Shown here one piece after another: positions 1-4,139 of a stretch of DNA of 7,131 bases. Origin of the DNA: JARLFX01 sp036404255 (GTDB lineage: Bacteria; Acidobacteriota; Terriglobia; Terriglobales; Acidobacteriaceae); assembly GCA_036404255.1 (NCBI GenBank), contig DASWOP010000036.1, positions 1-7,131 of the forward strand, given 5' to 3'. Position numbers and translations under genes: made by a program. Numbering within the stretch: the first letter of the stretch is position 1; each line of letters begins with the position of its first letter. The notes beneath the pieces are model-generated. The model was not told the DNA's origin and made no database searches. It saw only the letters and a program-made list of their open reading frames with translations.

Positions 1-861
1 GGCAAAATGCCCTCCATCCGCTGGCGTCTCATAGAAGTTGCTCACCGCATACTTCCCCGTGTACCAGTCCCACTTCGGCGCATGCCCCGGATTCACAAAC
101 GTATCCGCCTGCACGCCATTCCTGTAATCCAGCAGGTGCGACGCATCTGGCAAACTCGAAGGCCCCCCATCATTCGTTCCATAGGTCGGCTCGGCAATCA
201 CCGTCTGCCCCGTAGCCGAGCCAAACGCATTGGCAATCCCGTTGTTTCCGCTTCCCGTCTGGAACCGGCTCGCATACCGCAGACCATTCAGTGCATTCAC
301 AAATTGGAACGTCTGCGCCCCGTTCACCACCGGCTGCGTTACCACCTGCGCTCCTGTCGGCTTGGCCTGCACAAAATTTGTCGTGTCGATCGCCGTCGCC
401 TGGCTCCCTACCACCGCCTTTGCAATAGCGCGGTCCACATACGTCTTGCTCACCGTCTGCATCGCCACAGAAAGCGGCATCACCGTGCTTCGTATCGCCG
501 AAAGCTTCACCGTCGCGCTCGATACCGGCACCACCCAGTTCTCGCGTGTCACCGTGCCATCGTTCAGGTGATACTGCACCGTGTAGTAGCTTCCCATCGG
601 CTCCGACCCCGCATTCGGCGTCAGAGCCACGCTCAGGCTGCCGTTCCTGCCCAGTGTCACAGACGTGCTTCCTCCCGCCACCGCCGACCCATCCATCGCC
701 GTGAACTCCGGCCAGCTAATCAGCAGCGTTCCCTGCGCCGCCTGCCCCGCCGCGCCATACACTGTATCGCTCACCGTCGTCGTCGCTATCTGCGCCACCC
801 CAGCGCAGCACAGCATCACCCAAACCCCCACCAGCGCCCCGCCCAATCGCATCCTCGTCAT
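1..861 (-). CDS. Secreted protein with N-terminal beta-sandwich-like domain, partial (C-terminus beyond left edge)
   Basis: The minus frame is open from an ATG at 861 to the window edge (287 residues, no stop), so the true gene is longer. The start is set by a GGGGAG ribosome site at 868-873, 6 bases before the ATG; a second ATG at 852 has no such site. Residues 1-23 form a signal peptide: arginines at 3 and 5, a hydrophobic core at about 7-20, and a likely signal peptidase I site after GVA, before Gln24. Residues about 34-116 are Gly/Ser/Thr/Val-rich with alternating beta pattern and the stretch SYYTVQYHLNDG followed by ENWVVP, which resembles the beta-sandwich modules of tail-fibre-like and surface proteins. 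Residues about 140-287 are rich in Asn, Gly and aromatic residues, which would fit the start of a beta-helix or surface enzyme, but no catalytic motif is visible. Function unknown; location probably periplasmic, surface or secreted. Confidence 0.75.
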   Translation of the reverse strand, partial: MTRMRLGGALVGVWVMLCCAGVAQIATTTVSDTVYGAAGQAAQGTLLISWPEFTAMDGSAVAGGSTSVTLGRNGSLSVALTPNAGSEPMGSYYTVQYHLNDGTVTRENWVVPVSSATVKLSAIRSTVMPLSVAMQTVSKTYVDRAIAKAVVGSQATAIDTTNFVQAKPTGAQVVTQPVVNGAQTFQFVNALNGLRYASRFQTGSGNNGIANAFGSATGQTVIAEPTYGTNDGGPSSLPDASHLLDYRNGVQADTFVNPGHAPKWDWYTGKYAVSNFYETPADGGHFA

Positions 862-887
862 CCGGCTCTCCCCATACTCAACCCACC

Positions 888-975
888 TTTTAATACTCGT
901 CATCCCCGCAGCTTAATACTTGTTTTTCCGCCGCTACTTGTCATCCTGCCACTTAATACTTGTCATCCCGCAGCG
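888..975. repeat. Degenerate short tandem repeat, four units
   Basis: Four imperfect copies of an 18-24 base unit built on CTTAATACTTGTCATCCCGC lie head to tail at 888-911, 912-933, 934-951 and 952-975. The third has lost the TTAA part and the second has a T-run in place of GTCATC. It sits just upstream of the secreted-protein gene on the minus strand, so it could affect that gene's promoter. No function is shown by the sequence. Confidence 0.6.
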
Positions 976-1026
976 AAGCGCGCGGAACCTGCTTCTCTAC
1001 CGCACCGTTCACCTCACCCACACTCT

Positions 1027-1103
1027 GGGTGCCCCATTCATCGCGTTTTTTGCGATGAGTGGGAAGCGTCGCGAAGCGACGGCCGCGCGACGCGCGCAAA
1101 TCT
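1027..1103. repeat. Interspersed hairpin repeat, copy A
   Basis: The element opens with GGGTGCCCCAT. It then holds a stem of 12 bases (1033-1044 with 1052-1063, one mismatch, T-rich 7-base loop), followed by a second small stem (CGTCGC-GAA-GCGACG) and a GC-only segment ending in GCGCGCAAATCT. The same order of parts recurs at 6192-6274, and the last 38 bases there are identical apart from one inserted G. This layout is that of a REP-like dispersed palindromic element. It lies between genes and probably folds in RNA and in single-stranded DNA. Confidence 0.7.
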
Positions 1104-1142
1104 CTCCCAGCCACCACTCTCACCCGAGCGAAGATCCCTCCC

Positions 1143-1170
1143 GTGCGAAGCGCGAACGCTCCCGCCCATC
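1143..1170. repeat. 28-base dispersed repeat, copy 1
   Basis: This segment runs from GTGCGAAGCG to GCTCCCGCCCATC and matches 4798-4825 at 26 of 28 positions, in the same orientation. The two copies are about 3.6 kb apart and both lie outside the best-supported genes, which suggests a dispersed element rather than shared coding sequence. Confidence 0.6.
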
Positions 1171-1197
1171 ACCCCTCAGCGCAAAATCCAAACCGAG

Positions 1198-1223
1198 TCA
1201 TTCTGAGCGTAGTCGAAGAATCC
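1198..1223. repeat. Short interspersed repeat of the CTGAGCGTAGTCGAAGAATCC type
   Basis: The core CTGAGCGTAGTCGAAGAATCC-like segment is recognised from memory as a very common dispersed sequence in Acidobacteria; only part of it can be checked here. A 15-base piece (AGTCGAAGAATCCAG) recurs at 1348-1362, inside the last codons of the neighbouring 133-residue gene. Confidence 0.5.
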
Positions 1224-1326
1224 AGACGCTCCCCACATCACCCATACCGCTAAAGAGCTTCCGCTGCGCCGCAGCCGATGCCCTTGTCTTAAATCCCAGC
1301 AATCATAAAAATCACCGTCATCACCG

Positions 1327-1728
1327 TTAAGCCTGCGTGCCAGCCACAGTCGAAGAATCCAGCCTGCCACCCTTCGGCAACCACCGCCCCTTACCATCCC
1401 GTGGCCAACCTGCTTCTCTCCCGCCATCGCCGTTCTCCTGCGCCTTCTTCCCAAGCCTCTTCAATAAAATCTTCATCATCGAATCCGGCTTCCGCTGCGG
1501 TGGCATCTCATCCTCGTCCTTGATGCCGCTCACTTCCACCAGCAGCTTCGTATGGTTATAACTCCCCGCCTCGGCCTGTTCTACCAGCTTGTCCACAATT
1601 CCCGGCCACACCTCCAGCATGCGTTGCTTCGCATACAGCTTGCAATCCTTGGGCACCGGGCCCGTCTGCGGAGTTGTCTCATTGGATGCCGCCTTATCAA
1701 CCCTTGCACTCTTCTTTGACTTCGCCAT
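1327..1728 (-). CDS. Small basic helical protein of unknown function (133 residues)
   Basis: The ATG at 1728 is preceded by GAGGGA, about 8 bases upstream. Residues 1-20 are Lys/Ala/Ser-rich and probably disordered. Residues about 32-69 form a helical block (YAKQRMLEVWPGIVDKLVEQ, then AEAGSYNHTKLLVEVSGI) whose spacing recalls small helical proteins of phage packaging and mobile elements, where similar segments bear an A-x-x-G-x-x-x-H/A-x-K-L-L-x-E pattern. Residues about 84-97 are a Lys-rich helix and 98-133 a Gly/Arg-rich tail containing GKGRWLPKG. It is not matched to a named family. It is the last gene of the minus-strand group, 143 bases after the sigma-like gene and directly behind a terminator hairpin. 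Its final codons overlap a dispersed repeat, so the C-terminus may have been changed by repeat insertion. Gene call is good; function unknown. Confidence 0.75.
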   Translation of the reverse strand: MAKSKKSARVDKAASNETTPQTGPVPKDCKLYAKQRMLEVWPGIVDKLVEQAEAGSYNHTKLLVEVSGIKDEDEMPPQRKPDSMMKILLKRLGKKAQENGDGGREAGWPRDGKGRWLPKGGRLDSSTVAGTQA

Positions 1729-1740
1729 GCGTCATTCCCT

Positions 1741-1777
1741 CAAAAGAAAAGCGGGAAGCGCTCTTCGCGCCTCCCGC
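1741..1777 (-). terminator. Strong intrinsic terminator or attenuator before the 133-residue gene
   Basis: On the minus strand an 11-base stem (1777-1767 with 1761-1751, one G-U pair, 5-base loop GAAGA) is followed at once by TTTTCTTTTG. This is a textbook rho-independent terminator. It lies 94 bases after the sigma-like gene's stop but ends only about 12 bases before the ATG of the next gene; the T-run abuts that gene's ribosome site. No good promoter is seen between hairpin and ATG, so partial read-through or attenuation is likely. Confidence 0.8.
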
Positions 1778-1871
1778 CTCTCTTCGTTGAACTCTTTACT
1801 TACCTATTCAGAATACCAATTTGCGTATCTGTACTACGCCACGCTGATGGCAAGTATTTTATCCAGTAAAA

Positions 1872-2417
1872 TCAACCTCTTTCGCGCAATACCCCCTTCT
1901 TGGGTACTTGACAAGAAATATTCGCATGCGGTTCCAGCAGCTTTGTCTCCAGAAAAATTGCTGTCAGCTTGTCCAGCGCGTCGGCATACTGCCGCACGAT
2001 GGTGCGCAGGCTCACTCCCAGCAATCCAGCCGTCTCGGCCTGCGTATACTCCTGCAGGCCGATCCGGGCGATCAGTTCCTGTGACCGCGTGTCCAGCCGG
2101 TTCAGGCACTTCTCTACGTCGTACACAAAGATCACCACGTCTTCAAAGCTATGTACCCGGTAGCTCGTCACCTTGCCCCGGAACATCTCTTTTCCCAGCA
2201 GCGAAGGCACGCGTCCTGCCTCCATCGAGAGCCGCACATACCGCCGCAGCATCCCCTCTGTGTACTTCCGGTAGAAAGCCAGCTCCGGAACCAGTGCTGT
2301 CGCCGGCTCTTCCAACGCCGCCAGCGCCGCCTGTGCCGTCCTCTGGTGGATTCCCCAGTGTTCGTGGCTCCGTTGCTGCATCGCCCACACCATCGGCAGA
2401 ACCACCGCCGCGCTCAT
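1872..2417 (-). CDS. Sigma-70 region 4-like helix-turn-helix protein (181 residues)
   Basis: Residues about 105-157 fit a sigma-70 region 4 fold: LNRLDTRSQELIARIGLQEY, then TQAETAGLLGVSLRTIVRQY, then ADALDKLTAIF. This is the usual order of a hydrophobic helix, the 'Q-x-E-x-A-x-x-L-G-V-S' turn and the recognition helix. Residues 45-80 (FYRKYTEGMLRRYVRLSMEA, then GRVPSLLG) form another helical block. No region 2 with its core-polymerase-binding motif is visible, so it is probably not a complete sigma factor but a sigma-like DNA-binding protein. The start at 2417 rests on a GGAGG site at 2424-2428 and an ATGA overlap with the upstream zinc-ribbon stop, which implies coupled translation; the upstream ATG at 2438 lacks both. 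It probably acts on transcription in the cytoplasm, within the operon facing the HTH regulator. Similar proteins occur in Acidobacteria as far as I recall. Confidence 0.8.
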   Translation of the reverse strand: MSAAVVLPMVWAMQQRSHEHWGIHQRTAQAALAALEEPATALVPELAFYRKYTEGMLRRYVRLSMEAGRVPSLLGKEMFRGKVTSYRVHSFEDVVIFVYDVEKCLNRLDTRSQELIARIGLQEYTQAETAGLLGVSLRTIVRQYADALDKLTAIFLETKLLEPHANISCQVPKKGVLRERG

Positions 2418-2632
2418 CGCGCACCTCCGCTCTGGCAACGCTGCGGAACCAGTTCCAGCCGGTGAATCGCCGCTCGCTTCTTTCGTTCAATTGCTCTTTT
2501 TGCCAGCGGAGCGGGGAACTCCGCCAGTGTTACGGTGCAATGCCGGCAATAAACGCCGGGCTCTCCTCCGTTGCGGACCCATAGGCCACCGCAACCCTCA
2601 CATACTTTCAGATCCATCTTCACTTGCATCAT
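2414..2632 (-). CDS. Small zinc-ribbon protein (72 residues)
   Basis: Two CxxC knuckles, Cys11-x2-Cys14 and Cys29-x2-Cys32, spaced by 14 residues with Gly-rich turns, form a classic four-cysteine zinc ribbon. Residues 41-60 (APLAKRAIERKKRAAIHRLE) are a strongly basic helix suited to nucleic acid or partner binding. Two adjacent ATGs at 2632 and 2629 are possible starts, with a weak purine-rich site (AAGAAG) upstream; Met6 at 2617 is a third option. The stop overlaps the next ATG (ATGA), tying it to the sigma-like gene in one transcript. Its start region is overlapped by the candidate 59-residue gene. A role as an adaptor for the sigma-like protein is inference only. Confidence 0.7.
   Translation of the reverse strand: MMQVKMDLKVCEGCGGLWVRNGGEPGVYCRHCTVTLAEFPAPLAKRAIERKKRAAIHRLELVPQRCQSGGAR
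2424..2428 (-). promoter_or_regulatory. Ribosome binding site that sets the sigma-like gene start
   Basis: GGAGG on the minus strand, 6 bases before the ATG at 2417 and inside the end of the zinc-ribbon gene. It decides for the 181-residue form over a 188-residue form starting at 2438. Confidence 0.8.
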
Positions 2633-2777
2633 GCGCTTCTTGCTTCCTTGGGCGAAATTCGTTCATCGCCGCATGGTCTGCACTCTTCTCGCGGAGGAGT
2701 AGCAGGTTATTGAGGGCTTCAGCCGCTGGGAAGGCTCTATTTGGCCTACTCCGTTGCGTGCCGCATCCCTCGCACAT
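2598..2777 (-). CDS. Candidate miniprotein with N-terminal CEGCG motif (59 residues)
   Basis: This short frame starts with an ATG at 2777 and ends in TGA at 2598, 35 bases inside the zinc-ribbon gene in another frame. The product starts MCEGCGTQRSRPNRAF, giving a single CxxC knuckle. Residues about 17-42 form a leucine-rich helix (AAEALNNLLLLREKSADHAA), followed by a charged tail. It shares the CEGCG pentapeptide with the zinc-ribbon protein encoded next to it. It lies about 115 bases downstream of the promoter at 2898-2926, where a first gene of the operon would be expected. Against it, no clear ribosome site precedes the ATG. With only two cysteines it would need a partner, or dimerisation, to hold zinc. 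The protein-like composition makes it worth annotating as a candidate; an internal start at 2666 is also possible. Confidence 0.45.
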   Translation of the reverse strand: MCEGCGTQRSRPNRAFPAAEALNNLLLLREKSADHAAMNEFRPRKQEAHDASEDGSESM

Positions 2778-2897
2778 TCTGTGTCCAAAAGTGGGGAGAA
2801 TTATTCTTCACATGCACGTCTGTTCGCTTTCCCGTGCATTCGTCGGCGCACTCCTTCCGGAATTTGTTGAGAATGTTCTATCGGGGGAAGACATCGA

Positions 2898-2926
2898 GAT
2901 ATAACCGTCTCTCTCCATAGAGACAA
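2898..2926 (-). promoter_or_regulatory. Sigma-70-type promoter of the minus-strand operon
   Basis: On the minus strand TTGTCT (2926-2921) and TATATC (2903-2898) are separated by exactly 17 bases; each matches 4 of 6 consensus bases. Transcription would start near 2891 and run into the miniprotein, zinc-ribbon and sigma-like genes. It is the best promoter-like pair seen in the divergent region. Confidence 0.5.
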
Positions 2927-2932
2927 GCGGTT
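2903..2932. promoter_or_regulatory. Operator-like inverted repeat inside the operon promoter
   Basis: GTCTCT (2907-2912) and AGAGAC (2919-2924) are perfect inverted arms with a 6-base centre, flanked by the outer arms AACCG (2903-2907) and CGGTT (2928-2932). The inner palindrome fills the space between the -10 and -35 boxes and covers most of the -35, the usual place for a repressor site. The plus-strand reading ends in TTTTCTTC, so a weak terminator is an alternative. Confidence 0.45.
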
Positions 2933-2957
2933 TTCTTCATGTGAAAAATAAATCCTG

Positions 2958-2989
2958 ATTTTGTTCGAAAATGTCAGCTTCTAACATTT
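2958..2989. promoter_or_regulatory. Second inverted-repeat cluster in the divergent control region
   Basis: AAATGT (2969-2974) and ACATTT (2984-2989) are perfect arms around a 9-base centre. An overlapping pair, ATTTT (2958-2962) and AAAAT (2968-2972), lies beside it. This AT-rich stretch lies upstream of the HTH regulator and could be an operator or part of its promoter. A further near-palindrome (GCT, ATTGCAAT, AGC) is at 3022-3036. No strong -35/-10 pair for the regulator was found. Confidence 0.3.
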
Positions 2990-3059
2990 CTCAAAGCTAT
3001 CCAACAGGTACAACATCCTTAGCTGATTGCAATAGCCAGTAGGTTCTAAACACATACAC

Positions 3060-3767
3060 ATGAACTTTCGGGACATGCATGAAAATCTTCGCCTTGAGCT
3101 CCTCCGCCGCATCGAGCGCGGCGTGCTCACCGGCTCTCTTCTCGCCCGCCAGACAGGCTTCCGCCAGGCTCACATCTCCAACGTCCTCAACCGTCGTCGC
3201 CTCTTCTCCCTCGAAGGCCTCGATCGCATCCTCGCCGCCCAGAACCTCTCCATCGAGCAGATCGTCCCCCCGGAAGCTCCCCTGAACCGCCACAACCTCC
3301 TCCGCACCCCAGAGACAGTCATTGTTCCCATCGCCTCTTCCACCGCGGTACTCAATCAACCCAGCATCCAGCCCAGTGGCGCCAGCTTCCTGCAACTGCC
3401 CGCGGCCTGTCTGCGAGACAATCGTTCTCGCCCTGCCCCCCAGCGCGCCCACTGGCAACGCTACGTCGCCGTCGTCCTCGACGCTACCCATGCCTCCCCC
3501 ATGGAACCCCTCCTCACCCCCGGCTCTGTCGTCGTCATCGATCGTCACTACACCTCGCTCGCCGACTACCGCGCCCCCCATCCCACGCTCTACGCGGTCA
3601 ACTACGGCGGCTCCCTTCTCTTCCGCTTCGTCTCCCTGGAAGAGGGTCATCTCATCCTCCGCCCCCTCAGCCTCGCGCACCCCATCCGCCTCCTCCGCCT
3701 CGCCCCCCACGCCCAACCCTCAGACTTCGTCACAGGCCGCGCCTGCCTCCTCCTCACCGACATGTAA
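3060..3767 (+). CDS. HTH regulator with LexA/CI-like (S24-type) C-terminal domain lacking the catalytic pair
   Basis: Residues about 22-66 fit a Cro/CI-type helix-turn-helix: TGSLLARQTGFRQAHISNVL, then NRRRLFSLEGLDRILAA. Residues about 70-130 are a Pro/Arg-rich linker. Residues about 133-235 match the S24 peptidase-like fold: SPMEPLLTPGSVVVIDRH (146-163) aligns with the GDSMEP...DGDLVLVD segment of LexA/CI proteins, and LYAVNYGGSLLFRFV (177-191) with the strand that normally bears the catalytic lysine. The catalytic Ser position is Pro147 (Ser146 is one residue off), and the protein has no lysine at all, so self-cleavage by the Ser-Lys mechanism is not expected. It most likely represses or activates the divergent operon, sensing something other than RecA. 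The start at 3060 follows an in-frame TAG at 3033; no ribosome site precedes it, so Met6 at 3075 or leaderless translation is possible. Confidence 0.8.
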   Translation: MNFRDMHENLRLELLRRIERGVLTGSLLARQTGFRQAHISNVLNRRRLFSLEGLDRILAAQNLSIEQIVPPEAPLNRHNLLRTPETVIVPIASSTAVLNQPSIQPSGASFLQLPAACLRDNRSRPAPQRAHWQRYVAVVLDATHASPMEPLLTPGSVVVIDRHYTSLADYRAPHPTLYAVNYGGSLLFRFVSLEEGHLILRPLSLAHPIRLLRLAPHAQPSDFVTGRACLLLTDM

Positions 3768-4107
3768 CGAACTGCCGTCATTCCGGTCGAAGCGCCGCGA
3801 ATTGGAGACACCCGGGTTTTGCCGGCCTCCATCTGCCCAATAACCGGATAATTACTGAAAATGCTATAAAGGACCCTAAAATAGGCGGGGTCTGTATGAG
3901 ACAGGCTTAAAGAGGTCTAAGCCCAATATTTTCAAACATTTATGGAAGACTTTATGGGAAAATCGAAAATACCGCTTGAACCTTGGTGCAAATCCGTGCA
4001 TCATATGAACGTCGGCATATAAGTGCAGCGGCTAATAGTCGTGGTGCCGATCCCGCCAGCAATGGTCTCCACGAGTGTGGGGATTAAAGAGGCGCACGGA
4101 AATAATG
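3768..4107. other. Gene-free structured stretch
   Basis: This 340-base stretch holds no supportable protein gene. It is clearly AT-richer than the flanking regulator gene from about 3840 on. A frame starting at GTG 4023 runs through the terminator into the antisense of the next gene and is not credible. Visible structure is described under the candidate RNA. A CCGTGCA-containing unit (ATCCGTGCA, 3992-4000) recurs as a tandem at 6389-6415. Confidence 0.55.
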
Positions 4108-4139
4108 AAAAGGCTCCCTTATTCGGGGGCCTTTTCTCC
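3876..4139 (+). ncRNA. Candidate small structured RNA
   Basis: An extended -10 motif, TGCTATAAA (3862-3870), has no protein gene behind it. Downstream lie adjacent small hairpins: GTCT/AGAC (3890-3893 with 3899-3902) and GGCTTA/TAAGCC (3904-3909 with 3918-3923). The stretch ends at the strong hairpin 4108-4135 followed by TTTTCTCCTT on this strand. A promoter, folded body and terminator without an open frame would fit an RNA of about 260 bases. There is no family match, and a -35 box is absent. Treat as a hypothesis. Confidence 0.2.
4108..4135. terminator. Bidirectional intrinsic terminator
   Basis: An 11-base stem, AAAAGGCTCCC (4108-4118) with GGGGGCCTTTT (4125-4135), has one G-T pair and a 6-base loop. 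On the minus strand it follows 4 bases after the stop of the 4140-4673 gene and is its terminator; on the plus strand it ends in TTTTCTCCTT and can stop transcripts coming from the regulator side. Confidence 0.85.

Larger units (their letters stand above)
862..1326. other. Repeat-rich gene-free stretch
   Basis: No convincing gene is seen in this 465-base stretch. Open frames here read straight through the repeats listed separately and give Arg/Ser/Pro-rich peptides without ribosome sites. It separates the start of the secreted-protein gene from the 3' end of the 133-residue gene, both on the minus strand. Besides the listed repeats it holds a 6-base-arm palindrome (GCTGCG/CGCAGC, 1263-1275). 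Confidence 0.6.

Noticed and set aside
888..975. CRISPR-like array
   Set aside because: Units are directly adjacent, differ in length and have no spacers; no cas gene is near.
7..1206. 399-residue plus-strand open frame
   Set aside because: Product is Arg/His/Pro-rich low-complexity, antisense to a well-formed secreted protein with signal peptide and ribosome site, and runs on through dispersed repeats.
1176..1454. 92-residue minus-strand frame
   Set aside because: It lies across a dispersed repeat and the end of the 133-residue gene in another frame; no ribosome site and unlike a folded protein.
1589..2584. 331-residue plus-strand open frame
   Set aside because: Antisense to the sigma-like and zinc-ribbon genes, which have ribosome sites, an ATGA overlap and recognisable motifs; Ser/Pro/Arg-rich composition is typical of a high-GC shadow frame.
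2491..2904. 137-residue plus-strand frame
   Set aside because: Antisense to the zinc-ribbon and miniprotein frames and extends over the operon promoter; no ribosome site or motif.
2997..3716. 239-residue minus-strand frame, Gly/Glu/Asp-rich
   Set aside because: Mirror of the HTH/S24-like gene on the other strand; low-complexity acidic composition is what a C-rich coding strand gives in antisense.
3960..4090. Possible tRNA or attachment site in the structured gap
   Set aside because: No T-loop-like GTTCGAATC segment, acceptor stem or anticodon arm could be assembled, and no integrase gene is present.
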